A stretch of 27,562 bases of DNA from a virus, in the IMG/VR virus record IMGVR_UViG_3300030329_001308, positions 1 through 27,562 of that record. One strand, 5' to 3'. The notes under the pieces were generated by a model. The model saw nothing but the letters and a program-made list of their open reading frames with translations, was not told where the DNA came from and made no database searches. Positions 14,661 through 22,286 of the stretch are shown here, piece by piece (the stretch's first letter is position 1; every line of letters begins with the position of its first letter). A program made the translations under genes and the position numbers.

Positions 14661-14732
14661 ATGATTATTTATCTTATTGGTTGGGTTTTAGCATTTATTT
14701 TAGGCTATTTAATGGGTAAGGAGAACAGGTAA
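14661..14732 (+). CDS. possible 23-residue membrane peptide
   Basis: ATG 14661 opens a 23-codon frame with one hydrophobic helix (MIIYLIGWVLAFILGYLMGK) and a short charged end. The composition looks like a real single-pass membrane peptide, but the upstream ribosome binding site is weak. Its TAA (14730-14732) sits directly against the RusA gene as TAATC. Confidence 0.4.
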   Translation: MIIYLIGWVLAFILGYLMGKENR

Positions 14733-14743
14733 TCCAAATATTT

Positions 14744-15178
14744 TTGGAAATTGAGGGCAATCCAAAGCCACAACAAAGACACCGACATTTCAAGTACGGA
14801 ACATACGACCCCTGCAAAAAAGATAAAGAAGATTTTTTAAAAAAAGCATTAAAAGACTATAATTATTCCAAAGCCTTTACTCACCTGCCAAGATTAACCC
14901 CATTACATATAAATATTAAATTCTATATGAAGCGACCCAAATCACATTACAGGTCAGGCAAATATTCAGGATTAGTTAAAGATAAGTGGCAAGAAGTATT
15001 ACATACCAAGAAGCCTGATATTGACAATCTTATTAAATATGTTTTAGATAGTTTAAGTGGTCATAATGGGTTCTTCCTTGATGATAACCAGATATACACT
15101 ATATACGCAGAAAAACTTTATTCAGATAAACCAAGAACTGAAATAATGATTATTGAAGAAGATGAAGTTAAAAATTGA
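14744..15178 (+). CDS. rusA: RusA-type Holliday junction resolvase
   Basis: From TTG 14744 the protein is 144 residues. It carries GNPKPQQRHRH near the start, KKPDIDNLIKYVLDSLSG (about 89-106) and LDDNQI (112-117). Asp92, Asp94, Asp102, Asp113/114 and Lys98 fit the metal and catalytic positions of RusA. RusA resolves branched DNA formed in replication and recombination, consistent with the annealing and SSB-like genes upstream and the packaging genes downstream. AAGGAG at 14718-14723 lies too far from the TTG (20 bases) but is eight bases from an in-frame ATC at 14732. The real N-terminus may therefore be four codons longer and begin at a rare ATC start (see findings). Confidence 0.85.
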   Translation: MEIEGNPKPQQRHRHFKYGTYDPCKKDKEDFLKKALKDYNYSKAFTHLPRLTPLHINIKFYMKRPKSHYRSGKYSGLVKDKWQEVLHTKKPDIDNLIKYVLDSLSGHNGFFLDDNQIYTIYAEKLYSDKPRTEIMIIEEDEVKN

Positions 15179-15371
15179 AATAAACACAAATCAATTCTAT
15201 GATGTAGATAAGTTAGTTAACCATACTGAAATCAGGAATACTATTATACGTTCATTCTGGGAAGGTCTAAAATATACTGATTATTCTTATAAAAAGCGAA
15301 TGAATATTGTTTGCAAGAAATTCTTTATATCATCTAATTTAGTAGAGAGAATAGTCACTAGGAACTGCTAA
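15162..15371 (+). CDS. small hypothetical protein, possible HTH
   Basis: This 69-residue basic protein overlaps the RusA gene end. The second half (YKKRMNIVCKKFFISSNLVE, then RIV) looks like a helix, turn and recognition helix as in small DNA-binding proteins. ATG 15162 is preferred over the upstream in-frame TTG at 15153. It ends just before the intergenic element that leads into the packaging genes. A regulatory role is possible but unsupported beyond the HTH-like pattern. Confidence 0.5.
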   Translation: MKLKIEINTNQFYDVDKLVNHTEIRNTIIRSFWEGLKYTDYSYKKRMNIVCKKFFISSNLVERIVTRNC

Positions 15372-15376
15372 TTACT

Positions 15377-15399
15377 TGAAAAATAAATAAGGTTATTTT
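15377..15399 (+). repeat. 23-bp intergenic repeat, copy 1, with hairpin
   Basis: These 23 bases (TGAAAAATAAATAAGG followed by TTATTTT) recur identically at 20350-20372. Each copy can form AAAATAA/TTATTTT with a six-base loop. Copy 1 lies 44 bases before the ParB-like gene. The AATAAATA core differs by one base from the T4 late promoter TATAAATA, but no T4-like late factors are visible. Confidence 0.65.
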
Positions 15400-15421
15400 C
15401 ATATAGTTGATTTAGTATAAT
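15393..15421 (+). promoter_or_regulatory. possible promoter for the packaging operon
   Basis: A perfect TATAAT (15416-15421) lies 17 bases after TTATTT (15393-15398) at the end of the 23-bp repeat. It sits just upstream of the first packaging-module gene, which has AAGGGG as its ribosome binding site. The -35 match is weak and the DNA is AT-rich, so this is a candidate only. Confidence 0.45.
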
Positions 15422-15443
15422 AATCCAAGCCAAAAGGGGAAAA

Positions 15444-16010
15444 ATGCTTAAAAAAATTATCCACAAGCAGATAGACGACTTAATATTTGCAGAATATAAT
15501 CCCAGACAGTTGTCTGATGGCCAATACAAACATCTCAAAGACAGCATATCCAGATTTGGTTTAGTAGATCCAATTATTATCAATAAAAACAAAGACAGAA
15601 AAAACACTATAATTGGTGGACATCAAAGAGTAAAGGTTGCACGAACAATGGGTATCAATGAAGTTCCCTGCGTTGAGATTGACCTAACTTATGATAGAGA
15701 AAAAGAATTAAATGTAAGATTGAATAAGAACACAGGTGATTGGGATTTTGATATATTAAATGAAGCATTTGAGATAGAGCAGTTACTTGATTGGGGATTT
15801 GATAATAGTGCAATTAAGATTGATTTGGAAGATGTTATTAAAGATGAGGAAGAAGATTTTAAGACATTATCACTCAAATTACCAGAGCCTGTATATGCTT
15901 TATGGAATAAATGGAAATCAAAAGCAAAAGAAATCACAGATTCAGATAGTGATATAAACGCATTTGAGTATGCAATAGTAGAAGCACTTAATACTCCAAT
16001 TAAGGATTAA
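15444..16010 (+). CDS. ParB-like N-terminal domain protein
   Basis: This 188-residue protein has the ParB/Srx nuclease-like N-domain: YNPRQLSDGQYKHLKDSIS (about residues 18-36), FGLVDPIIINK and IIGGHQRVKVARTMG (56-70), followed by NEVPCVEIDL. The C-terminal part is helical and acidic (EDVIKDEEEDFKTLSLKLPE), with a possible partner-binding end. In phages such proteins often sit next to terminase or methyltransferase genes and bind or nick DNA. Here it heads the packaging operon, with the terminase small subunit one base downstream. The exact role is unknown. Confidence 0.78.
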   Translation: MLKKIIHKQIDDLIFAEYNPRQLSDGQYKHLKDSISRFGLVDPIIINKNKDRKNTIIGGHQRVKVARTMGINEVPCVEIDLTYDREKELNVRLNKNTGDWDFDILNEAFEIEQLLDWGFDNSAIKIDLEDVIKDEEEDFKTLSLKLPEPVYALWNKWKSKAKEITDSDSDINAFEYAIVEALNTPIKD

Positions 16011-16011
16011 T

Positions 16012-16323
16012 ATGGCAAGACCAAAGAAATATGATATAGACAAAGATAAGGTTGAGCAGTTAGCATCATTCGGTTGTTCTAACACAGAAATTGCTTCATT
16101 TTTTGGTTGTAGCAAGGACTTAATTACAAAGAGTTATTCCACAAATGTTGCAAAAGGTAGGGATAAAGGAAAAATTAGATTAAGACAGATGCAATGGAAG
16201 GCAGCAGATAAGGGTAATGTTACTATGCTTATATGGTTAGGTAAACAGGTATTAGGTCAGGCAGAGAAGCAAGAAGTTAAATGGGAGAATCCTGTTGATG
16301 GTGTTGAGTTCATAGATGTATAA
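16012..16323 (+). CDS. terS: terminase small subunit (putative)
   Basis: This 103-residue protein has a basic start (MARPKKYDIDKDKVEQLASF), an HTH (GCSNTEIASFFGCSKDLITK at about residues 22-41), then a helical region (GKIRLRQMQWKAADKGNVTM) and a C-terminal tail (NPVDGVEFIDV) that probably contacts the large subunit. It lies directly before, and overlaps by eight bases, the terminase large subunit. TerS recognises the packaging site and stimulates TerL. Confidence 0.78.
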   Translation: MARPKKYDIDKDKVEQLASFGCSNTEIASFFGCSKDLITKSYSTNVAKGRDKGKIRLRQMQWKAADKGNVTMLIWLGKQVLGQAEKQEVKWENPVDGVEFIDV

Positions 16324-17572
16324 ACTGCGATTCAATAAAGATGATTACTTCCCTCACCAATGGGATTTCTTAACGTCTGATAAGACAATTACGGGTTTAT
16401 GTGGGGGCTATGGTTCGGGAAAAACGCATATATTCATACGCAAGAGTCTGCTCAACATGTTTAAGAGAACAAATAGTAGTGGTGTTAGTAATGGTTGGAT
16501 TATATATCCGACTTATGATCTAGCAGAGGAGTTATTTGTACAGCCATTTAGTCAATTATTAGATGATATGAATTGTCCTTATGAGTACAATCAATCTAAA
16601 CACAGATTCAGGACAGCAGCAGGAAACATTAAGATTTATCAGTTACAGAAGCCACAGCGTATTATTGGTGCAGAACTTACATTCATAGGCTTTGATGAGT
16701 TTGATGTAGAGAGTTGGAAGAACTGCGATATGGCGTTTAAGAAGGCTATTGGTCGTATGCGAGGATCTGATAATTGTGAGATATACATTGTAACATCACC
16801 AGAGGGATTCCATTATACACACAAGATATTTGTAACAGATGATAATGATGATAGGTTATTGGTTAAGGGTAAAACAACTGATAATACTTATTTGCCAGAA
16901 GCCTATGTAAAACTATTAGAATCAAACTATGATGAGAACTTATTAAAGGCATATAGAGATGGTGAGTTTGTCAATCTATCTGCATTATCTACTTATCATT
17001 CATTCAGCAGGGAGAAAAATGTCAAAGAAGTCAAATATAATCCTAGAAAACCCATACACATTGGGCAGGACTTTAATACCGACCCATTATGTGCAGTTTT
17101 GTGGCAAGAATACCACGACAAGCCAAATATCAGGATATTCAAAACCTACTCTCTCTCACACGCAGGGGAAGGTGATTTACTCACAGAAAGATTGTGCGAA
17201 CAAATAAAACAGGATTATCCAAACAATACATATTACTCATATCCAGATGCAACAGGTAGGGCAAAACATTCTTCTGCAAGATATTCTGATATAGACATAT
17301 TACGCAGACATTTCAAGGTAAGAGTTAAACACATCAATCCATTGGTGGTCAATAGGGTAAACGCTATGAACAGGGCATTACAGGATAATATGATCATAGA
17401 CCCATCTTGCCAAGATTTAATAAATGATTTAGAGAGAACAACAAATAAAGCAAACACACGAGAAATTGATAAGAGCAACAAAGCATTAACCCACTTGACA
17501 GATGCACTAGGCTATTCAGTAGAATGGTTATATCCTGTTAAGAAACCTAAATTATGGAGTGTAGATAGATGA
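16316..17572 (+). CDS. terL: terminase large subunit
   Basis: This 418-residue packaging ATPase/nuclease shows Walker A GGYGSGKTH (residues 30-38), Walker B LTFIGFDE (121-128), a coupling segment VTSPEG (159-164) and an RNase H-like nuclease half with D252 (IGQDFN), D311 (YPDATG) and D396 (TDALGY). All expected catalytic acids are present. It drives ATP-dependent DNA translocation into the prohead and cuts the concatemer. The gene overlaps terS upstream and the portal gene downstream (ATGA), the standard packaging order. Confidence 0.95.
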   Translation: MYKLRFNKDDYFPHQWDFLTSDKTITGLCGGYGSGKTHIFIRKSLLNMFKRTNSSGVSNGWIIYPTYDLAEELFVQPFSQLLDDMNCPYEYNQSKHRFRTAAGNIKIYQLQKPQRIIGAELTFIGFDEFDVESWKNCDMAFKKAIGRMRGSDNCEIYIVTSPEGFHYTHKIFVTDDNDDRLLVKGKTTDNTYLPEAYVKLLESNYDENLLKAYRDGEFVNLSALSTYHSFSREKNVKEVKYNPRKPIHIGQDFNTDPLCAVLWQEYHDKPNIRIFKTYSLSHAGEGDLLTERLCEQIKQDYPNNTYYSYPDATGRAKHSSARYSDIDILRRHFKVRVKHINPLVVNRVNAMNRALQDNMIIDPSCQDLINDLERTTNKANTREIDKSNKALTHLTDALGYSVEWLYPVKKPKLWSVDR

Positions 17573-18897
17573 TACCTAAAATACAAGAGTTAGTAGATAA
17601 GCAATCACAATGGAACGCACAGCAACAATCCAAGAACAAGTGGAGAACACGCAGAGAAATGGCGTTGGATTATTACAATGGCAGGACAGAGAGATACACA
17701 AAGAAGTATTTTTCATCAACGCTATCACACAAAGTGCCTATTGCCAATGTGAATATAACTAAAAGAATCATAGACAGAATATCACTTGTATATATGGTTG
17801 CACCTAAAAGACAATACACAGACCCTGATATTGTGAATTACTTTGTAGAAAAAGACTTTAAGATGCAACGTCTGGAAAGATTTACTAACCTGCTTGATAG
17901 TTGTTTGGTTAAGGTAACATTCAGAAATGGACTATTAGACTATGATATTATTCACGACTTTGAGCCTATGTTTGGTGATGACCCTTTACGACCAATTGGT
18001 TATACTTATCCTATATCTACTAAATCAGAGGTACTTGATACTACTCCTGAACTATTTGCATATTGGGATATGGAGAATACATTTATCTATGATAGAAATG
18101 GTAAGATATATGATGATGCAGACAATCCAGAGCATATTAATTTCTATGGTATGCTTCCTTTTGTAGAGTGTTTTAGAGAGGGCAGACCAGAATATGCTTA
18201 TTTAGATACAGAGCCTGTTAATGACATTATTAAGACTAATACAGTTGTTAATGTGGCTGAAACAAATAAAAGTGCTAACATACACTTCCAATCATTTGGT
18301 TATATCTATGCCAATGGTAGTCAGATTGATAAAAAGGATCTACAAATTGGACAAGACCAAATCTATTATCTGGGTGTTGATGGAACATTAAATGTCACTT
18401 CTCCACCTAATTCAGTTCCTGCACTTACAGATAGTATTAAGGAAAGTTATAAGATGTTAGCACAAAACTATCATTTGCCAACATCATTTGCTGATGGCAC
18501 TACTGCTGAATCAGGCGTTGCATTGAGGTTGCGTAATCAGGAGTTACAAGATGATAAGAAATCAGATATAGTTAAATGGAATGATGTTGAGAAGAATCTA
18601 TTTAATGTTGAACGTCAGGTATTAACTACTGAATTAATGATAAATCCAGGTGAATTAGAATCAGTTGATTTTGGTGAAACAGCAGATATATTATCAGCAA
18701 AGGAACAGCGTGATCAATGGGAATGGGAGTTGTCCAAAGGTATTATTGATGTTGCTGATATACTAATGCAGAAAGACCCAGACAGATTCCCTGATAGAGA
18801 ATCAGCACAGGATTATTTGTTTGATAGACAGGAAGAAGAAGTGATGGTACAAGAAGAAACATCTCCATTGTTAGAAGCCTTAACAACGCCAACATAA
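17569..18897 (+). CDS. portal protein
   Basis: This 442-residue protein directly follows TerL, as portal proteins normally do. It has an N-terminal YYNGRTERYTKKYF region, KVPIANVNITKRIIDRISLVY as in SPP1/HK97-type portals, a central beta/wing part with FEPMFGDDPLRPIGY, a stem/crown helix with SGVALRLRNQELQDDKKSD, and an acidic C-terminus. The 12-fold ring would be the DNA channel and binding site for terminase and connectors. Confidence 0.9.
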   Translation: MIPKIQELVDKQSQWNAQQQSKNKWRTRREMALDYYNGRTERYTKKYFSSTLSHKVPIANVNITKRIIDRISLVYMVAPKRQYTDPDIVNYFVEKDFKMQRLERFTNLLDSCLVKVTFRNGLLDYDIIHDFEPMFGDDPLRPIGYTYPISTKSEVLDTTPELFAYWDMENTFIYDRNGKIYDDADNPEHINFYGMLPFVECFREGRPEYAYLDTEPVNDIIKTNTVVNVAETNKSANIHFQSFGYIYANGSQIDKKDLQIGQDQIYYLGVDGTLNVTSPPNSVPALTDSIKESYKMLAQNYHLPTSFADGTTAESGVALRLRNQELQDDKKSDIVKWNDVEKNLFNVERQVLTTELMINPGELESVDFGETADILSAKEQRDQWEWELSKGIIDVADILMQKDPDRFPDRESAQDYLFDRQEEEVMVQEETSPLLEALTTPT

Positions 18898-19193
18898 TGC
18901 CTGAATATCAAGGACAAAAAGTAAAACTTAACAAGCCTAGACGTATAACCAAAGGCAGACCATCTTATGGAAGAAAGAAGTTTGAGGTATTTGTTAATAA
19001 TGCAAAAGGTAATGTAATCAGAGTTACTTTTGGTGATCCTAATTTAGAGATTAAAAGAGATAGTGATGCTAGAAGGAAAGCGTTTAGATCTAGGCATAAA
19101 TGCGATTCTAACCCACCAAAAGATAAAACCAAAGCAAGATATTGGAGTTGCAGATTCTGGGAGAAGGGCAAGACAGTTGGTGAGTTATTATAA
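18897..19193 (+). CDS. conserved small phage protein of the head operon
   Basis: This 98-residue basic protein has KKFEVFVNNAKGNVIRVTFG, then DPNLEIKRDSDARRKAFRSR, HKCDS and KTKARYWSCRFW. This combination of FGD, RxRHxC and ARYWSCR motifs is one I recognise from many environmental phages, where it sits near portal and head genes, but its role is not known. It is positively charged enough to bind DNA. It is fused by overlap to portal (TAATG) and to the minor head protein downstream. Confidence 0.75.
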   Translation: MPEYQGQKVKLNKPRRITKGRPSYGRKKFEVFVNNAKGNVIRVTFGDPNLEIKRDSDARRKAFRSRHKCDSNPPKDKTKARYWSCRFWEKGKTVGELL

Positions 19194-19918
19194 TGGCTAA
19201 TCAGAAGTTCATAAAAGAGCAGACAGAACAATTGGCAAGGCGTTTAGGACTAGCACAGGAAGAAATTGTTGATACAATATCAGAACTAACCAAAGGCAAA
19301 TCTAAAAAAGAAGTTGTTGCAATTATAAATGACCTTGATATGGACAAGATTATTGAGATGAAAACAGCAGGTATTATGGCAGGATATTTAACAGCACAGC
19401 GTGATATATTACTTTCAAAGCAGTTTTTTGCTCCTATAACAGAAGGTGAACTACGAGCATTATTAGTGGCATCAGAGCAGTATTTTGGTGCGAGTTTAGT
19501 AGGTATGGGTGGTGTCATCAAGCAACAAGTATTATCTGGCATTATAAATGGTAGAAATGTTGATGAGATAGTAGATTTGATTGGTAAGCAAGGTTATGCA
19601 GCACACAGTTTGAATAGGATTGTAAATGATGGAATGAACAATTATAGCAGAGCAGTTTCATCTTTTATGATGGATGATGCACCTGCTGATACTAAATTTG
19701 TTTACATAGGGCCTGCTGATGAAAAGACAAGAGATTTCTGTTTAGATCTAATGGCAGCAGGAGAATTGACAAGAGATGAGATACAAAAGCGAGGGTGGTC
19801 AGCATCATTAACAGAAGGTGGTGGTGTTAATTGCAGACATAATTGGGAATTGGCAGCAACAAAAGTCAAGACAGAGTTCCACAATCAAGACACAGCACAG
19901 GAGTTATTAAATGCTTGA
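19193..19918 (+). CDS. minor head / head morphogenesis protein (Mu F-like)
   Basis: This 241-residue protein is helical in its first half (EQLARRLGLAQEEIVDTISE). Its C-terminal domain contains DEKTRDFCLDLMAAGELTRD (residues about 178-197) and GGGVNCRHNWEL, the Cys/His signature of Mu gpF/SPP1 gp7-type head proteins. It follows portal by one small gene. Such proteins sit at the portal vertex or are ejected with DNA. The next gene overlaps its end by eight bases. Confidence 0.78.
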   Translation: MANQKFIKEQTEQLARRLGLAQEEIVDTISELTKGKSKKEVVAIINDLDMDKIIEMKTAGIMAGYLTAQRDILLSKQFFAPITEGELRALLVASEQYFGASLVGMGGVIKQQVLSGIINGRNVDEIVDLIGKQGYAAHSLNRIVNDGMNNYSRAVSSFMMDDAPADTKFVYIGPADEKTRDFCLDLMAAGELTRDEIQKRGWSASLTEGGGVNCRHNWELAATKVKTEFHNQDTAQELLNA

Positions 19919-20345
19919 TAAGAAGTTTTTTAGAGAACTTGCACCTAATGTAGTCAATATGTACAGGAAACATACCTTTGAAAAAGGGTTAGATGTTAAT
20001 AGTCAAAAGTTCAAAGACTATACGCCAGAGTATGCAAGAAGGAAGCGTTCAGGAAGCATTAAAAGGCAATCAAGCCAATTCAAGGACAGAGTAACACCTG
20101 TACTAACAGGGGATTTGTTCAGAGATTTCAAGGTAATCAAAGTGAAGTCAGATAGTTTTTCATTTGGTACAGTAACACAAGGTGGTAAGGTTGTAGGATT
20201 AAACAAGATGGGCAGGGAATTATCTACATCATCAACACCTATTCCAGAAGATATACAAGAATTTATAGAGGTTTTTGCTGTGGGATATACAGACAAAAGA
20301 TTTAGAAAAGAATTTAGAGGTGGAAATTTTGATATTAATTTATAA
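19911..20345 (+). CDS. putative virion morphogenesis/neck protein
   Basis: This 144-residue basic protein has YTPEYARRKRSGSIKRQSSQ, VLTGDLFRDFKVIKVKSDS and FGTVTQGGKVVGLNKMGREL, with a PIPEDIQEFIEVFA helix at the end. The layout (a YxxxY/K region, an LTGDL motif, then a fold-back with LN...GR.L) resembles gpG/HK97 gp10-type head or tail completion proteins. It overlaps the F-like protein gene, consistent with a head-neck role. Confidence 0.62.
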   Translation: MLDKKFFRELAPNVVNMYRKHTFEKGLDVNSQKFKDYTPEYARRKRSGSIKRQSSQFKDRVTPVLTGDLFRDFKVIKVKSDSFSFGTVTQGGKVVGLNKMGRELSTSSTPIPEDIQEFIEVFAVGYTDKRFRKEFRGGNFDINL

Positions 20346-20349
20346 TAAC

Positions 20350-20372
20350 TGAAAAATAAATAAGGTTATTTT
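20350..20372 (+). repeat. 23-bp intergenic repeat, copy 2
   Basis: This is identical to 15377-15399, with the same AAAATAA/TTATTTT hairpin potential. It lies 57 bases before the scaffold gene, at the start of the capsid module. Its two copies both mark the beginning of a gene block. Confidence 0.65.
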
Positions 20373-20373
20373 A

Positions 20374-20387
20374 GTGATGTAAATCAC
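20374..20387 (+). promoter_or_regulatory. palindrome resembling a Crp/Fnr-family operator
   Basis: GTGAT (20374-20378) and ATCAC (20383-20387) are separated by GTAA. Read as AGTGA-N6-TCACA it matches the E. coli CRP half-sites except for the first base. A TAAAAT (20403-20408) lies downstream and could be a -10. It could equally be a phage repressor site or chance. Confidence 0.4.
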
Positions 20388-20429
20388 ATATCTTTATCCA
20401 ATTAAAATACTCACAAAAGAGGAGATAAA

Positions 20430-20999
20430 ATGTCAGAAGAAAACAAGACAAATCAAGTTGAGGAAACCAACGCAACAAACCCTAGCACAGATGCTAGTAA
20501 AAATAATGATATTCCATACAGTAGATTCCAAGAAGTAGTATCTGAAAAGAACACTTTGAAGGATCAAGTGGCTAAAATGTCAGAACGCTTAAATGAAATT
20601 GATGCTGAAAATAAAGCAAAGAGAGAAGAAAGAATGAAGAAGAATGAAGAATATACCACTCTCCTTGCTGAAAAAGATGCAGAGATTGAAAAGTATAAAG
20701 GAACTGCTAACAAATGGAATGATTATGAAACAAGTCGCAGAGATGCGTTAGTTAATCGTTTGCCTGAAAATAAGCAAAAATTTGTTTCATCTATGTCCTT
20801 ACAAGATTTAGAAGAATTTGTAGATATTGAATCTGCAAGTCTAAATAAAGGTACAGGTATGGATTCATCAAGAGTAGGTGCAAAGCCACAAGACTCTGGT
20901 GAATTTGGGGGTTATTCATCTATTGAAGAATTTGCAATGCGAGATCCAAAAGGTTGCGAAGCATATTTAGAGGGTAACACAAAAGGTTATATTAAATAA
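20430..20999 (+). CDS. capsid scaffolding protein
   Basis: This 189-residue, highly charged protein begins with a disordered polar region, has a long coiled coil (residues about 34-85, with EKNTLKDQVAKMSERLNEID and later AEKDAEIEKYKG), and ends with a short region (DPKGCEAYLEGNTKGYIK) that could contact the capsid protein. It lies immediately upstream of the major capsid gene, as expected for scaffold. GAGGAG precedes the start. Confidence 0.8.
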   Translation: MSEENKTNQVEETNATNPSTDASKNNDIPYSRFQEVVSEKNTLKDQVAKMSERLNEIDAENKAKREERMKKNEEYTTLLAEKDAEIEKYKGTANKWNDYETSRRDALVNRLPENKQKFVSSMSLQDLEEFVDIESASLNKGTGMDSSRVGAKPQDSGEFGGYSSIEEFAMRDPKGCEAYLEGNTKGYIK

Positions 21000-21003
21000 A
21001 TAA

Positions 21004-21038
21004 ACCCTACTCAAAGGCATTTGCAGTTGCGAGAGGGT
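21004..21038 (+). promoter_or_regulatory. hairpin in the scaffold-capsid spacer
   Basis: ACCCT and CTC (21004-21008, 21010-21012) can pair with GAG and AGGGT (21031-21033, 21034-21038) with one bulged A. The spacer is 58 bases and carries the capsid ribosome binding site (AAAGCGAGAA) just after. It could affect mRNA stability or raise capsid over scaffold translation. Confidence 0.4.
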
Positions 21039-21057
21039 AAAAGAAAGCGAGAATATT

Positions 21058-21954
21058 ATGGCAGTTACAGATGTCGGTGTTGCAGCAGGTGGTTTAGGAA
21101 AAACAGTTGCAGCAGCAATAGTTCAATTTAACAAAGCAGCAGTTACACCAAGAACAATAACAATGGTTCCTGCAACAGCAGGTACTAATACTGTTCAGAT
21201 TCCTGTTTATTCTAAAATGGCAGTTAGTGCAGTTCAAAATTCTGCATCAGGTGCAGAAGAAACAACAGGTAGTGCAGCAAGTATAACAACAGCAGCAGTA
21301 TCATTAGAAGTATTAAGAAACAATGTGTATGCACAAGTTACTGATTTGGCAGCACACGGAAATTCTGATGCGTTAATGGTTAATGCAGGTAGAGTTCTAG
21401 GTAATGCAGTTGCAGCAGAGTTTGACAATCACGTTTGTGCATTGTTTGATGCTTTTGCTACTTCAAAAGGTTCATCAGGAGAAGGTTTAAGATGGTTAGA
21501 TGTTATGGACGCAGTTGCTTCATTAGAAGCAAATGATGCTCCAAGACCTTATAGTGCAGTATTACACCCACAACAAATGTATGGTTCATTTGGTCTATCA
21601 AATGAGTTAGGACAAGTTGCAGCAGTTAATGGTTCTAATGGTGCTTTCGCAGGTGGTTCAAGTGCATCAGAACAATTTTTACAAGCAGGGTTTGTAACAT
21701 CTCTTGCAGGAATTAACTTCTACACTTCTCCACAGGTTGCTGATGGTTCAGATAGCACAGAGAAAAAAGGTGCTATTTATTCTAATACAGCACTTGGTTG
21801 TGGTTATATTGATTTTGGTGGTGGAAACTTTATCCAAATAGAAACACAAAGACAAGCAGCAGAAGCAGGTACTGATATTGTTGCTAATGGATATTGGGAA
21901 ATCGCTGAAACAGTTGATCTACACGGCGTGGAAATATTCACAGAAATAGCATAG
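21058..21954 (+). CDS. major capsid protein (HK97-fold type)
   Basis: This 298-residue Ala/Gly/Thr-rich protein follows scaffold. It has an N-terminal arm (VGVAAGGLGKTVAAAIVQFN), a strand/helix series (TNTVQIPVYSKMAV, then LEVLRNNVYAQVTDLAAHGN), a spine-helix-like segment (AEFDNHVCALFDAFATSK) and a P-domain/A-domain end (YIDFGGGNFIQIETQRQAAE, then VDLHGVEIFTEIA). This pattern is typical of small HK97-fold capsid proteins. Codon use is rich in GCA and AAA/ACA, fitting a highly expressed late gene. Confidence 0.88.
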   Translation: MAVTDVGVAAGGLGKTVAAAIVQFNKAAVTPRTITMVPATAGTNTVQIPVYSKMAVSAVQNSASGAEETTGSAASITTAAVSLEVLRNNVYAQVTDLAAHGNSDALMVNAGRVLGNAVAAEFDNHVCALFDAFATSKGSSGEGLRWLDVMDAVASLEANDAPRPYSAVLHPQQMYGSFGLSNELGQVAAVNGSNGAFAGGSSASEQFLQAGFVTSLAGINFYTSPQVADGSDSTEKKGAIYSNTALGCGYIDFGGGNFIQIETQRQAAEAGTDIVANGYWEIAETVDLHGVEIFTEIA

Positions 21955-21967
21955 TCTATAAGTGGTC

Positions 21968-22005
21968 AGTAAGTATTGGGAGGGATTCATTTCCCTCCCC
22001 TTACT
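21968..22005 (+). terminator. strong hairpin after the capsid gene
   Basis: AGTAAG (21968-21973) and GGGAGGGA (21978-21985) pair with TCCCTCCC (21992-21999) and CTTACT (22000-22005), leaving a TTCATT loop and a four-base bulge. It is the most GC-rich stem in the window. No T tract follows, so it may be an mRNA 3' stabiliser or partial terminator that raises capsid expression over downstream genes. Confidence 0.65.
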
Positions 22006-22017
22006 AAAAAGGAAATT

Positions 22018-22272
22018 ATGAAAGATAAAAAAGATATAGGAAATTTAAATAATAAAGAGTTTGGAGTTGAATTAGACCCAACTAATAACCTGAAACTTGT
22101 TGAAGATGATAAAAAAGGACAACAGGCGTATTATAAGGGTAGCAAGATGGCATATACTGATTATATATGCGAGGTAGGTGATAGAATTAGCAAGGGTAAG
22201 CAAGGTAAGGGAACTGATAACATTGGAGTATTTAGTGGTGTCAGTTTTGATGAAAATGGTAAAATTATATAA
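22018..22272 (+). CDS. small hypothetical protein after capsid
   Basis: This 84-residue protein starts at ATG 22018 after AAAAAGGAAATT. An in-frame ATG at 21976 lies inside the hairpin and is unlikely. It is charged and rich in Lys/Asp/Gly (GQQAYYKGSKMAYTDYICEV, then GKGTDNIGVFSGVSFDENG), with a beta-hairpin pattern. It is placed where decoration or capsid-completion proteins occur. No known family. Confidence 0.58.
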   Translation: MKDKKDIGNLNNKEFGVELDPTNNLKLVEDDKKGQQAYYKGSKMAYTDYICEVGDRISKGKQGKGTDNIGVFSGVSFDENGKII

Positions 22273-22286
22273 AAGGAGCATTTAAA

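Noticed and set aside
15380-15399. T4-type late promoter (TATAAATA)
   Set aside because: The element has AATAAATA, one base off, and no T4-like late sigma factor or clamp genes are present in the window.
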